DNA of 64,000 nt from Candidatus Tumulicola sp. (GCA_036490475.1 DASXDT010000005.1:186001-250000), one strand, 5' to 3'; positions 54,413-63,839 are shown, counted from the first letter of the stretch. Notes: generated by a model from the letters alone, not told the origin. Program-made: numbers and translations.

Positions 54413-55143
54413 AGGGACGTCGTTACCCGCGCCGCCTGCAAACGACCCAACAATAAGTGAAAGTACAAGAGGCCGCGACGGTCGCCCAGTTCGTGGAGCA
54501 ACTCTGACAGATCGACCCCGGAATCGCCCGACAACGCGTGCACGGCGGCACGCACGCCGGAATCTCCCGGCGGGAAAGCGTCGAGCCGCCCGCATCCGCG
54601 CAGCAGCGCCACGTTAGCGCTCCAGACGCCGATACCCGGAAGCGCTCGCAATGCCACCACGGCGGCGTCCAGCGGGGCCGCGCGCAACGCGGCAACGTCG
54701 AACGCACCGTGTTCGCGTGCGATCGCACGAACGTAGGCCGCCTTCTGGCGGCTAAGTCCCAGGCCGCGCAGCTCTTCTTCCCCGGCGCCGGCAATCGACG
54801 CGGCTGCCGGAAACGGATACAGCTTCGTATCTCCAGCGCGCACCGGTGATGAAAATCGCAAGACGAGACGCTCCATGATTGCCGCCGCCGCAACCAGGCT
54901 GATCTGTTGAAAGACGACGGCGTTGCACAGCGCCTCCCACAACGACGGGTACCGTGGCGGCCGGAGGCCGCGCAGCCTGCGCGCTAATCGATACAGCCAC
55001 GGAAACCGTCGCGTGCGCGATTCCCACGGTGCGACGACGACGCCGGTGCCGAGCATGACGGCGATTCGCTCCGGCGCGTCCGCAGGAGTTGCTCCGCGCA
55101 TTCGAACCCGCACGGCGCCGGTATCGGGTTGGTCGACCGTCAC
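54409..55143 (-). CDS. DNA-3-methyladenine glycosylase (AlkA-like, HhH-GPD)
   Basis: A base-excision DNA glycosylase that removes alkylated purines. The helix-hairpin-helix is LRALPGIGVWSANVALLRG, and the catalytic aspartate is in FPPGDSGV. LWEALCNAVVFQQISLVAA is the conserved helix before it. From GTG 55143 there are 244 residues, but in-frame sequence with AlkA N-domain character (RPPYRLDLTATALQR, ERGRYLRAF) continues upstream to about 55278. No ATG, GTG or TTG is available there, only an ATA with AGGGAG 6 bases before it. The true start may therefore be non-canonical. The gene overlaps the oxidoreductase by ATGA. Confidence 0.85.
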   Translation of the reverse strand: MTVDQPDTGAVRVRMRGATPADAPERIAVMLGTGVVVAPWESRTRRFPWLYRLARRLRGLRPPRYPSLWEALCNAVVFQQISLVAAAAIMERLVLRFSSPVRAGDTKLYPFPAAASIAGAGEEELRGLGLSRQKAAYVRAIAREHGAFDVAALRAAPLDAAVVALRALPGIGVWSANVALLRGCGRLDAFPPGDSGVRAAVHALSGDSGVDLSELLHELGDRRGLLYFHLLLGRLQAARVTTSL

Positions 55144-55288
55144 CGACCACGCGCCGCTTGTGTCGTCGAAGGCGCGCAGATACCGGCCCCGCTCGTCGAC
55201 CCGATCGACGGCATTTACCGACGTTCGCTGTAGTGCCGTCGCCGTGAGATCCAGGCGGTACGGAGGCCGTACCGCTATCGCGAACTCC

Positions 55289-56032
55289 CTATCCGAGATA
55301 GGCGATCGCCGTTTGTATCACGCCTTTGGTGTCTTCCGGATCGCGAACGGAAATGCAATCGGCTCCGGTCGAGCGCGCCGGATAATCGTTGCCGCCCGGA
55401 AACAGCGCGTCGCCGACGTACAACATTCGCTCGATCGGAATCTTCAGAACATCGCGCAATTTATAGATGCCGTAAGCTTTATCGATGCCGGGCTTGGTGA
55501 CGTCGATCGACGTCTCCCCGCCCATCCGGACCGAGAAATCTTTGAGTGCCGGAGCGGCCAACTCCGCGATTTTCTTACGTTTGCTAAAATCGGGATCCCA
55601 CGTTTTTTTTGCGTCCAGCGGCGCCTGCTGTCCCAGGGCGGAATACGTAATCTGGCTGCCCCGGTCTTCGATCGCGGGTCCCCACGTTTTCGCAACGCCG
55701 AATCCCGACTCGGCGACGGCGGCGTCGAGCGCGCTCTCGATCAACTTCTTTTGATCCGGCGTCAAGTCTTCAGAGTACAGCTTTTGCCAACCGTTGTCGT
55801 AACGGAAGAATTTAGTTCCGCATGTCGGCAGCAGCGTCAGTCGCGTCAAATCGCTGCCGGGCGCGAGACGGTCCACGACCTGCTTCTGAAATTGCGGAAA
55901 GTCGCCGCCCGAGATGATCGATACTTGGCTGCGCGCGAGCAAGTCGCGCAACAGTCCGGCCATCTCGTCGTCGATCGAAGATTTGCTCGGCGCTAGGGTG
56001 CCGTCTAAGTCGAAGACCATCAGTTGCTTCAT
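55289..56032 (-). CDS. HAD-IIB phosphatase, phosphomannomutase/sucrose-phosphatase-like
   Basis: A 247-residue HAD hydrolase. Motif I is VFDLDGTLAPS (Asp8, Asp10), motif II is in SIISGGDF, motif III lysine is in TKPGIDKAYGI, and motif IV is GDALFPGGNDYPA. The C2B cap between II and III resembles that of eukaryotic-type phosphomannomutases. Such enzymes act on sugar phosphates, but a PMM reaction is not proven by motifs. Start ATG 56032 is preferred; a TTG at 56056 is possible. It lies upstream of the glycosylase on the same strand. Confidence 0.82.
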   Translation of the reverse strand: MKQLMVFDLDGTLAPSKSSIDDEMAGLLRDLLARSQVSIISGGDFPQFQKQVVDRLAPGSDLTRLTLLPTCGTKFFRYDNGWQKLYSEDLTPDQKKLIESALDAAVAESGFGVAKTWGPAIEDRGSQITYSALGQQAPLDAKKTWDPDFSKRKKIAELAAPALKDFSVRMGGETSIDVTKPGIDKAYGIYKLRDVLKIPIERMLYVGDALFPGGNDYPARSTGADCISVRDPEDTKGVIQTAIAYLG

Positions 56033-56163
56033 TGGCCGATTGTCTCGGGGCGGCACCCTGTTGTCAATCGTCTAAGGGCGCCAGCCGGAGTTTTGGTGCC
56101 TAAGCCGTAATCCCAGAGAATCTAGAGCCTAACCCCGTTCGTTCTACGAACGAAGGAGAACCT

Positions 56164-56481
56164 ATGAAATTTTTTACTATTCCTCTCGCCCTTGTGGCGG
56201 TCGTTCTCAGCTCGCATGTCGCGCTCGCACAAACGTCGGGATCGAGCATGCAATCCAGCAGCATGATGTCGAGCATGCCGAAATGCGCCTCCGGCGATTC
56301 GGTCGTCGCCGTCAACACCAGCACCAAGATGTACATGACCATGGCGCAAGTGAAGGCCGCCACGGCCAACATGACCCCGGCGCAAAAACAGGCCATGATG
56401 GCCAAGAATCACGCCAAAATGATGTGTACGTCGCAGGCGACCGCGATGGGCGCCAAACCGATGACCAAGCCCCCGATGTAA
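56164..56481 (+). CDS. Small Met-rich exported protein
   Basis: A 105-residue protein with a strong ribosome site (AAGGAG, 6 bases before the ATG) and a clear signal peptide (MKFFTIPLALVAVVLSSHVA, cut after ALA). The mature 80 residues contain about 17 methionines, often paired (SSMMSSM, MYMTMAQ, QAMMAKN, AKMMCTS), and two cysteines. Met-rich periplasmic peptides often bind copper or silver. It lies 61 bases upstream of an EmrB-type exporter on the same strand, so the two may be co-transcribed. Confidence 0.7.
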   Translation: MKFFTIPLALVAVVLSSHVALAQTSGSSMQSSSMMSSMPKCASGDSVVAVNTSTKMYMTMAQVKAATANMTPAQKQAMMAKNHAKMMCTSQATAMGAKPMTKPPM

Positions 56482-56542
56482 ACCCACGTGACGGGCGGTC
56501 TCGGCGCAACCGAGCCGCCCGTTTCCGGTTCGAGCCAAAATA

Positions 56543-58045
56543 GTGGGTTCGCTCTTCCGCCGGCGCGAGCAAGCGCCAGTCGCCCTGATCACCATCACGG
56601 TCATGCTCGGCATGATCATGGCGATCATCGACACGACGATCGTCAATGTAGCGTTGAATACCATCGGTGGAAACCTCGGCGCAACGGTCGACGAGGTCGC
56701 ATGGGTGGCGACCGGATACATCCTCGCCAGCGTGATCGTGATGCCGCTCAACGGCTGGCTCACGGCGCTTCTCGGCCGCAAAACGTTTTACGCTATTTCG
56801 CTCGGACTCTTCACCGTGGCGTCGCTCTTATGCGGCACCGCACATTCCATATGGATGTTGGTGTTCTATCGCGTGCTGCAAGGTTTCGGCGGCGGCGCGC
56901 TACAGCCGACCGCGCAAGCGATCATGTTCGAAACCTATCCACCAGCGCGACGTGGCGCAGCCATGGCGATCTTCGGTTTGGGCGCGATGGTTGGTCCGGC
57001 CATCGGTCCGGTGTTCGGCGGCTATATCGTCGATAACGCGAGCTGGCCGCTGATTTTCTACATCAATATTCCAATTGGAATCGTCGCCTTCTTGATGACG
57101 TTAGCGTTCATTCCGAATCCAAAATTTCTCGAGAAACCCAAGGGCGGTATCGACTGGACGGGGCTCGCTCTACTCAGTGCCGGTTTAGCCTGTCTGCAAT
57201 ACGTGCTGGAGCGCGGCGAACGCGACGACTGGTTCCAGTCCTCGACCATCACGATCTTGACCGTCGTGGCAGTGTTCTCGCTGATTTGGTTCGTCGTGAA
57301 GTCGTTGCGCGACAAGTATCCGATCGTCGAGTTGGATGTCTTCAAACACCGCTCGTTCTCAATCGGATCGATTTTGGCGGTCGTCATGGGATTCGGTCTC
57401 TACGGTACCGCGCTCATCTTGCCGTTGTTCTTCCAGTCGATCCTGAACTTCACGGCCTTCGACACCGGGATGGCGCTGCTGCCCGGCGCATTATCGACCG
57501 CCGTTTCGATGCTGATCATCGGACGGATGCTCAATCGCGTCGACCCGCGCTGGCCGATCGTAATCGGCATCCTCATCTTTGCCTATTCGACGTGGATGCT
57601 CGGCGCTTTGAATGCGCAGGCGGGATATTGGGACGTCTTCTGGCCGCGGCTGATCCAAGGATTCGGTCTGGGTTTCTTATTCGTGCCGCTCACGACGGTG
57701 TCGCTCAACGACGTTCCGATTCACGAGATGGCCGGTGCGACCGGCGTGTACACGCTCTTGCGGCAATTGGGCGGGAGTTTCGGCATCGCCATCCTCACGA
57801 CGATGTTGACCCATCAAACCGCAGTCGCGTGGAACGTCCTGGCCTCGGGCGTAACGACACTGCACGGACAAAGTACCGGCGCGATAACGCAACTCGTCGC
57901 GCAACAGTCGAGCATGATCGCTTACGACTACCTGTTCCGCATTTGTGCGATCGTCTTCGTGTTGGTTACGCCGCTCGTGTTTTTCATCAAGAAGCCGAGG
58001 GCCGCCGGTGCGTCCGCGCCGATGGCGATGGCCGCAGCGGAATAA
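56543..58045 (+). CDS. DHA2-family MFS exporter (EmrB/QacA type)
   Basis: A 500-residue, 14-span drug:proton antiporter. The first span has MAIIDTTIVNVALNTIG, the group's characteristic Asp. Loop 2-3 has the GWLTALLGRKTFY motif, and span 5 the antiporter motif GLGAMVGPAIGPVFGG. The start is GTG 56543. No EmrA-type membrane fusion gene is beside it. It is convergent with the MOSC gene (3 bases apart). Substrate unknown. Confidence 0.92.
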   Translation: MGSLFRRREQAPVALITITVMLGMIMAIIDTTIVNVALNTIGGNLGATVDEVAWVATGYILASVIVMPLNGWLTALLGRKTFYAISLGLFTVASLLCGTAHSIWMLVFYRVLQGFGGGALQPTAQAIMFETYPPARRGAAMAIFGLGAMVGPAIGPVFGGYIVDNASWPLIFYINIPIGIVAFLMTLAFIPNPKFLEKPKGGIDWTGLALLSAGLACLQYVLERGERDDWFQSSTITILTVVAVFSLIWFVVKSLRDKYPIVELDVFKHRSFSIGSILAVVMGFGLYGTALILPLFFQSILNFTAFDTGMALLPGALSTAVSMLIIGRMLNRVDPRWPIVIGILIFAYSTWMLGALNAQAGYWDVFWPRLIQGFGLGFLFVPLTTVSLNDVPIHEMAGATGVYTLLRQLGGSFGIAILTTMLTHQTAVAWNVLASGVTTLHGQSTGAITQLVAQQSSMIAYDYLFRICAIVFVLVTPLVFFIKKPRAAGASAPMAMAAAE

Positions 58046-58048
58046 CCG

Positions 58049-58672
58049 CTACCGCGATCGGGCCCATTCACGCCACGACGCTTGCATCTCAGGAACCAGC
58101 AGTTCGCTGGAACGCTCGTGCTCGAACATACGAATTCGCGCCGCATCCCTAATCGTCAAACGATGCGCGGGGCGCCAGATCACTTCGATCTCGTCGCCGG
58201 CAGCGATGCGCCCCTCCGTAACGATGGAAAGATACGGGCCGGGACGCAATGCCTGCGCGAACTGCTTTAGAAACCGCGGGTCGCCCATCTTCAGTCCGAG
58301 CTTGAAGCACGGCACCCTCGGGATGGTTATGCGGAGTACGGTCGAGCCAATACGCCATCGTTCGCCGACGAGCGCGTCGTTGACGTCGATTCCTTTGGTC
58401 GTTACGTTTTCGCCGAATTGCCCGGGCTCCATCGGACGGCCGAGCGTCTGCGACCACCACCCATAATCTTCAATCGCGTATGCGTAGACGGCTTGGTATG
58501 GACCGCCGTGAACGGAGCGATCGGCTTGATCGTCGCCGTCGAGATTGACGCCCCGCACGGCGACCGGGCCTTCAACCGGCTCTTTGAAAATAGCGGTCGT
58601 TATTTCTTCGCCAGCATATGAAACCGCGCGAATGGCGCCCACGTTCACAGAAGTTAGCGTCGCCATCGTCAT
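58049..58672 (-). CDS. MOSC domain protein (YiiM-like)
   Basis: A 207-residue MOSC protein. Typical stretches are GVNLDGDDQADRSVHGGPYQ, FGENVTTKGIDVNDALVGERWRIG, and RVPCFKLGLKMGDPRFLK with the conserved cysteine that holds the molybdenum cofactor in related proteins. YiiM-type members reduce N-hydroxylated bases in E. coli, so a similar detoxifying role is plausible. The start may be ATG 58672 or 58666; the frame upstream lacks conserved features. Confidence 0.88.
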   Translation of the reverse strand: MTMATLTSVNVGAIRAVSYAGEEITTAIFKEPVEGPVAVRGVNLDGDDQADRSVHGGPYQAVYAYAIEDYGWWSQTLGRPMEPGQFGENVTTKGIDVNDALVGERWRIGSTVLRITIPRVPCFKLGLKMGDPRFLKQFAQALRPGPYLSIVTEGRIAAGDEIEVIWRPAHRLTIRDAARIRMFEHERSSELLVPEMQASWREWARSR

Positions 58673-58755
58673 GCAGCGAGCATGCGAGTTAGGGCCACGC
58701 CAGCCCTTGTACGCTGAGCGAAGGCTTCGCAACACTTTTATAAGGAGCCGGATAC

Positions 58756-59583
58756 ATGAGCTTTATCACGACCCGAGACGGGACCGAGATCTTCTATAAG
58801 GACTGGGGCACCGGAAGGCCGATCGTCTTTCATCACGGCTGGCCCTTGTCGGCTGACGACTGGGACGCCCAGATGATGTTTTTTGTGCTCAAAGGTTTTC
58901 GCGTCATCGCGCACGATCGCCGCGGTCACGGCCGGTCGAGCCAGACCGACACCGGCAACGAGATGGACACCTACGCGTCGGACGTCGACCAGCTCACCGC
59001 ACACCTCAAGCTCAAAGACGCGGTGCATATCGGGCATTCGACCGGTGGTGGCGAGGTAGCGCGATACGTGGCACGCTACGGCGGGAACGGTCGCGTTGCG
59101 AAAGCCGTCCTGCTCGACGCCGTGCCGCCGATCATGGTCCAATCAGACAAAAACCCGGGCGGCCTTCCCATCGCGGTATTTGACAGCTTTCGAGCCGGTC
59201 TCACGGAAAATCGCCCGCAGTTTTATCTCGACATCGCGTCCGGCCCGTTCTACGGTTTCAACCGGCCCGGCGCGAAAGTGTCGCAAGGTCTCATCGATAA
59301 CTGGTGGCGCCAGGGAATGGACGGCGGGGCCAAGGCGCATTACGACTGCATCAAAGCGTTCTCCGAGACCGACTTCACCGAAGATTTGAAAAACATCGAC
59401 GTTCCGGTTCTCGTGATCCACGGTGACGACGATCAGATCGTCCCGTACGCCGACGCAGGTCCGTTGTCAGCCAAACTCCTCAAACACGGAACGCTCAAAA
59501 CCTACAAGGGTACGCCGCACGGGGTGCACTCGACCAATCCGGACATGGTGAACGCAGATTTCTTAGCGTTCATCAACAGCTAG
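58756..59583 (+). CDS. Alpha/beta hydrolase, cofactor-free haloperoxidase-like
   Basis: A 275-residue hydrolase similar to bacterial non-heme chloroperoxidases and aryl esterases. It has the oxyanion segment [13 protein letters not shown], the nucleophile GHSTGG (Ser95), the acid in HGDDDQIVP (about Asp226) and a C-terminal His in GTPHGVHST (His255). The start has AAGGAG 8 bases upstream. In vivo these enzymes act as esterases; peroxidase activity is a side reaction. It stands alone, with its stop 1 base from the converging glycosyltransferase gene. Confidence 0.9.
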   Translation: MSFITTRDGTEIFYKDWGTGRPIVFHHGWPLSADDWDAQMMFFVLKGFRVIAHDRRGHGRSSQTDTGNEMDTYASDVDQLTAHLKLKDAVHIGHSTGGGEVARYVARYGGNGRVAKAVLLDAVPPIMVQSDKNPGGLPIAVFDSFRAGLTENRPQFYLDIASGPFYGFNRPGAKVSQGLIDNWWRQGMDGGAKAHYDCIKAFSETDFTEDLKNIDVPVLVIHGDDDQIVPYADAGPLSAKLLKHGTLKTYKGTPHGVHSTNPDMVNADFLAFINS

Positions 59584-59584
59584 A

Positions 59585-60475
59585 CTAACGAAGAAGGCTA
59601 CGGGCGAGCGGGTCCAGCGCTCGTCCGCGCCAACGTAATTCGTAGTTGGCTGCGCGCGCGAGGTTGCGCAGCTTGACACTCACCGGCTGTTCCCGCACCA
59701 CGCGCTCCGTGAGCGAGTGCCACGGCGCCAAAGCCGGGCGCAAACGTTGTAAGGTCGCGGCGGCTGCAGAAGGATGGCGGCCGTAAAAACGCAGCAACCG
59801 CGGATATTCCGGCGCGAAGTAGCGGCGCACGTCAAAATCGTCAAGCTGATCTTCACGTAACACGTCGCCCGGCGCGCCCAGCGACGAGTAGTGGCGACCC
59901 TTCTCCGCGTGCCGCCGAGGTGCAAGCGTGTGCCCGTAGTGCGCGTACACGTACGGTAACGCGATCCGCCGGCCCGGCACACCCTCCAACCGTTCGTGCA
60001 CGTCTCCGGTCCAGCGCGCCTGCGGATCGAATCGAAAAAACGCCATGCGGCGTTCGATCGACGTAAAGTATTCGAACGACTGAAAGAAGTGCCACGTATA
60101 ACCGTCGACGAAGCCGGCGCCGGCCGGAACTCCGGGCAGATGTGACGCGATACGTGCGGCTGCTTCAGCGTGCACCTCGTCGGCATCGACGAATGCGACC
60201 CACGGCGACGTGAGATTCGCGGCGTGCGCGCGTAGACAGGCGTTTCGCGCTTCGGCAAAACTGGTGAACGGCGTACGGTCGACGATCAGCCGGCCCTCGC
60301 GGCCGAAGCGACTCCGTTCGAGCACGCCGCTGTGTGGAGACTCGCCGGGCCCATTATCGTTGACGACGAGATTGCCTGCGACGGGCTCGATCGATGCGAG
60401 AAGAGCCTCCAGAAACGGCTCTTCGCGCGGGCCGAGGATCAAATGCGCGGCGACTAGTTCGTCGGCCCAGGCCAT
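59585..60475 (-). CDS. Family 2 glycosyltransferase
   Basis: A 296-residue GT-A type glycosyltransferase. ATG 60475 begins MAWADELVAAHLILGPREE. VAFVDADEVHAEA contains the DxD metal and nucleotide-sugar motif, and RWTGDVHERLEG resembles the acceptor-side motif of this group. It lacks membrane spans. It is divergent from the two GT4 genes (59 bases between starts), which suggests a shared glycan pathway. The substrate cannot be named. The longer open frame upstream overlaps the next gene and was rejected. Confidence 0.82.
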   Translation of the reverse strand: MAWADELVAAHLILGPREEPFLEALLASIEPVAGNLVVNDNGPGESPHSGVLERSRFGREGRLIVDRTPFTSFAEARNACLRAHAANLTSPWVAFVDADEVHAEAAARIASHLPGVPAGAGFVDGYTWHFFQSFEYFTSIERRMAFFRFDPQARWTGDVHERLEGVPGRRIALPYVYAHYGHTLAPRRHAEKGRHYSSLGAPGDVLREDQLDDFDVRRYFAPEYPRLLRFYGRHPSAAAATLQRLRPALAPWHSLTERVVREQPVSVKLRNLARAANYELRWRGRALDPLARSLLR

Positions 60476-60534
60476 CGTAGCCCCGTTCGTGCGCGCGAAC
60501 GGAGTTTCCGCCGCACGGACGAACTCGCCGACCG

Positions 60535-61596
60535 ATGCGCCCTCTGCGGCTCGCGGTCGATGCCGGTGTGGTCGACGAAGATACGCGCGGCATCGGACGC
60601 TACGCGCGCGCGTTGCTGCGTCGCATTGCCGTCCGCGACGATGTGGAACTGCTATTGCTGCGACACGGGCCGCTCGCGTTTCGTCATCGAGCTCGCTTGG
60701 AAAAGGCCCTCGAGTCGGATCGCTTTCGCATTCGTTCCGACGCGCCGGCGCAGTGTGCCGATGTGGTGTGGCATCCGGCCAACGGCATGTTTTTCCGTAC
60801 CACGATTCCGGCCGTGGCGACGATTCACGATGCGGTGCCGTTTCGCTTTCCCGACCCGGACGAGCGCCGGCGCCGGCACGCACAAGCACCGTTCTTGCGC
60901 TCGGTGCGAACGGCAAAGCACTTCATCGCGGTTTCGGAGTTCGGACGCAACGAACTTTCCGACGTATTCGACATCGCTCCCGAACGCGTCGACGTCATCT
61001 ATCACGGCGTCGAAGCATCCTTTGCGCCGGGTCCGGCGCAGCCGCTGCCGGCGGGCGTGCCGGAAGGCCGCTACTTTCTGTTCGTCGGCGACCCGACGGC
61101 CGAACCGCGCAAAAATTTCCCGTTGCTGTACGACGCGTACCGGCGTGCGTTTTCGGCCGACCGCCGTCCCCCATCGTTAGTGGTCGCGGGTAGCGGCGCC
61201 CCGCAACTTCCGGGGGTTATCGACGCGGGACGAATCTCCGACGACTTGCACGCGCGCGCCAACGACGTGCTACGGGCGCTGTACCGCGGTGCGATCGCAC
61301 TCGCACTCGCGTCGTACCATGAGACGTTCGGAATGCCGCTGGTCGAAGCGATGGCGTGTGGAACGCCGGCTATCGCATCCGATGCCGGATCGTTGCCCGA
61401 AGTCGGCGCGGATGCGGCGCTCTACGCCCCGCCCGGCGATGCCGATGCCTGGGGCACGGCTCTGCGGAGGGTGTACGACGACGCAGCGTTACGAGATCGC
61501 TTGCGCACGCTCGGGCTCGAGCGTGCAACGCATTTCGATTGGGACGAAAGCGTCGAACGGCATCTCGCCGTTTTCCGAGCGACCGCGGCAGCGTGA
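60535..61596 (+). CDS. GT4-family glycosyltransferase
   Basis: A 353-residue GT-B glycosyltransferase. GIGRYARALLRRI is the N-terminal glycine-rich stretch. IHDAVPFRFPDPDERR and FIAVSEFGRNEL are typical of mannosyl/rhamnosyltransferase-like members. The nucleotide-sugar site is HETFGMPLVEAMACGTP with the E-x7-E pair. Its stop overlaps the next gene's GTG as GTGA. It likely adds a sugar to a surface or secreted glycan. Confidence 0.9.
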   Translation: MRPLRLAVDAGVVDEDTRGIGRYARALLRRIAVRDDVELLLLRHGPLAFRHRARLEKALESDRFRIRSDAPAQCADVVWHPANGMFFRTTIPAVATIHDAVPFRFPDPDERRRRHAQAPFLRSVRTAKHFIAVSEFGRNELSDVFDIAPERVDVIYHGVEASFAPGPAQPLPAGVPEGRYFLFVGDPTAEPRKNFPLLYDAYRRAFSADRRPPSLVVAGSGAPQLPGVIDAGRISDDLHARANDVLRALYRGAIALALASYHETFGMPLVEAMACGTPAIASDAGSLPEVGADAALYAPPGDADAWGTALRRVYDDAALRDRLRTLGLERATHFDWDESVERHLAVFRATAAA

Positions 61597-62759
61597 AGCT
61601 GCTCGTTCTATGCGAGCGCGTCGATAACGAGGGCGGAACCGAAACGTACCTGCGCGTGCTGCTTCCGGCTCTGGCGGCGCGCGGCTACGAGATCGTGGTT
61701 GCGGCACGCACCGTTGGCCGAAAGGCCAGTTACGGCGTGCCGGATTACGAGGTGCCGTGGAGCGACGAGCACGACCCGCCGTCGAGAGACGCCGCCAACC
61801 GGATTGCCGAAATCGTAACGGCGTTCGAACCCGACGTCGTGGCCGCGCATAACGTGATGGACGCCGGCGTCCTCGAGGCAGCGCGTTTCCAGACACGTCG
61901 CTTCGTGTATCACTTGCACGATCATCGTCCGTTCTGTCCGAACGGCGACCGGTTGTATCCGCGAAGTTCGGACATTTGCGGCCTCACCATGAGCGCCATT
62001 GTGTGCGGCTGGCATTCTGCGATCGACGGCTGCGCGTACGGGCCTCGTCCGCGAACGATGCAGTTAATCGGACTGCGCGAAACCCTCGCCGCCGGCGTTC
62101 GCGAAGCCGATTCCGTCATCGCCTTATCCGAATACGTTGCCGGCTTGGCACGGCGAAACGGCGTTGCAAACGTCCGAGTCGTTACGCCGCCGATCTCCGC
62201 TGACGCGTTCGCGTCAGCTCCCGCTCCGCGGCCGGAGGCTGACGCAGTGTTGTTTGCCGGACGGATCGTGCCGTCCAAAGGCGGCCGTTCGCTGGTTCGC
62301 GCGATCGCGCGGATCTCAGCAGAACGACGCCCGCTTCTGCGGGTCGCGGGCGACGGCCCCGATCTCGACGCGCTGTTGCTCCTGGCGAAACGTCTCGGCG
62401 TTCGCACCGAACCGTTGGGGCGGCTCGAGCCGAACCGGCTGCGTGGGGCGATCGACGCGTCGACGCTGGTAGCCGTTCCGTCGCTGTGGGGCGAACCATT
62501 TGGACTCGCCGGGATCGAAGCGTTTGCGCGCGGACGCCCGGTCGCGGCCTACGACTCCGGCGCGATCGGCGAGTGGCTCGATCCGGCTGCCGGCACGATC
62601 GTCGCGCGCGGCGACGAAGTGGCGCTTGCCATAGCCGTCGAGCGGCTGTGCGAGCCGGCCGTGTGGCCCGACCGTGCCGTTGGCGCGCTCGCCGCGGCGC
62701 AGCGCTACGCGCTCGAACCGCACGTCGAAGCGATCGCGCGGGAATACGAAATAGCGTGA
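61593..62759 (+). CDS. GT4-family glycosyltransferase
   Basis: A 388-residue GT-B glycosyltransferase. GTG 61593 overlaps the previous stop. NEGGTETYLRVLLPALAARG is the acceptor-side loop. HLHDHRPFCPNGDRLYP and a set of cysteines (CGLTMSAIVCGW, DGCAYGP) mark the subgroup with a Cys-containing insertion. GEPFGLAGIEAFARGRPVA holds the E-x7-E pair. It overlaps the Nudix gene as GTGA. The start gives the normal N-terminal strand VKLLVLCERV. Confidence 0.9.
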   Translation: MKLLVLCERVDNEGGTETYLRVLLPALAARGYEIVVAARTVGRKASYGVPDYEVPWSDEHDPPSRDAANRIAEIVTAFEPDVVAAHNVMDAGVLEAARFQTRRFVYHLHDHRPFCPNGDRLYPRSSDICGLTMSAIVCGWHSAIDGCAYGPRPRTMQLIGLRETLAAGVREADSVIALSEYVAGLARRNGVANVRVVTPPISADAFASAPAPRPEADAVLFAGRIVPSKGGRSLVRAIARISAERRPLLRVAGDGPDLDALLLLAKRLGVRTEPLGRLEPNRLRGAIDASTLVAVPSLWGEPFGLAGIEAFARGRPVAAYDSGAIGEWLDPAAGTIVARGDEVALAIAVERLCEPAVWPDRAVGALAAAQRYALEPHVEAIAREYEIA

Positions 62760-63217
62760 CGCACATTCACCTCGCGCAGGCCCTCATCGTTCATGACGAC
62801 CGCGTTCTGTTGGTTGCTTCAAGTTACCCGAATCACCCCGAACCGCTGTGGAACTTGCCGGGCGGCCGGCAGCGTTTCGGCGAGCTGCTCAGCGAAACGG
62901 CCGAACGCGAGTTATTCGAGGAGACCGGACTGCGCGGCGTCGCCGGCGAGCTTGCGTATATCAACGAAAGCTACGATGGCGCACGGCATTTTATCGCCGC
63001 CGTTTTTCACACCAACGTTCGCGGCGGAACGCCACGAACGGCGCCAAACGATCACGTCGAACAGGTGGAGTGGGTGCCGCTGGATGCGATTGCCGGACGC
63101 ATCGTTGCGGATGTCGTGCGAGCGCCGCTGCTCGCGTGTCTCAGCGGCGGCCAGCGTCGCCGTTACGCCGGACGGCTCGTCGCGGGCATCTCCGTCGAAT
63201 GGCCCGACGAAGCGTGA
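62756..63217 (+). CDS. Nudix hydrolase
   Basis: A 153-residue Nudix protein. The signature GRQRFGELLSETAERELF then EETGL matches G-x5-E-x7-R-E-U-x-E-E-x-G-U at every position. It cleaves nucleoside diphosphates linked to another group; candidates include nucleotide sugars, given its GTGA coupling to two glycosyltransferases. Start is GTG 62756. Its last 55 bases overlap the end of the GNAT gene on the other strand. Confidence 0.92.
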   Translation: MTHIHLAQALIVHDDRVLLVASSYPNHPEPLWNLPGGRQRFGELLSETAERELFEETGLRGVAGELAYINESYDGARHFIAAVFHTNVRGGTPRTAPNDHVEQVEWVPLDAIAGRIVADVVRAPLLACLSGGQRRRYAGRLVAGISVEWPDEA

Positions 63218-63768
63218 CCCCGCAGGGTCTCCCAGCGCTCGCGTTGGAGCAGATGCGCGACGACGTCGACCGCGCGTCCGGCGACCATCGCTCCGTTCGG
63301 TACCAATCCATCGTCCTCGAACCCGTTGCGGATCAATACTTCGCGAGAAGCGCGATTGTCCGGAACGCAATACGCACGCACGTTGCGCAGCTTGGCCGTT
63401 TCGAATCCCTCCGCGAGGATCGCCGCGACGGCTTCGGTCGCAACGCCTAGGCCGCGACGTTCGCGCACCAAGCTATACCCGATCTCGGCGCTCGTGGGCT
63501 CGCGGTCGGCGACTCGCAAGGAAACCCACCCCAGCGGATCCCGCTCGGCCGACCCGACAAGATAGATCAGCCATTCGAAACGTCCGACCGCCTCAGGCGT
63601 TAGCACCGGCGGCCGCGACGCGACGGTACGGCGAAATTGCGCGGCGTCGACGCTCGGCAGGTCCTGAAAGTCGCGCAGTCCGGGCTCCTGCAGGACGTGC
63701 CACAGCGCCGATGCGTTCTGCGGACGTACCGGAACGAGCAGCAACCGCTTCGTCCGGATGCGCTTCAT
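63163..63768 (-). CDS. GNAT acetyltransferase (RimJ/RimL type)
   Basis: A 201-residue acetyltransferase from ATG 63768 (MKRIRTKRLLLVPVRPQNA). DREPTSAEIGYSLVRERRGLGVATEAVAAI is split here as the strand before and the acetyl-CoA loop RRGLGVATEA. AYCVPDNRASREVLIRNGF is the C-terminal helix-strand. It probably acetylates a protein N-terminus or a small molecule. The C-terminal 18 residues overlap the Nudix gene and are likely disordered (HASSGHSTEMPATSRPA), so the last part may not be conserved. Confidence 0.85.
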   Translation of the reverse strand: MKRIRTKRLLLVPVRPQNASALWHVLQEPGLRDFQDLPSVDAAQFRRTVASRPPVLTPEAVGRFEWLIYLVGSAERDPLGWVSLRVADREPTSAEIGYSLVRERRGLGVATEAVAAILAEGFETAKLRNVRAYCVPDNRASREVLIRNGFEDDGLVPNGAMVAGRAVDVVAHLLQRERWETLRGHASSGHSTEMPATSRPA

Positions 63769-63839
63769 AAGGCGCGACTGTTCGCTTCGGCCGCCGGGCG
63801 CTCTTGTCGCCACCGAGCCGAGCGTGAACGAGACATGCG

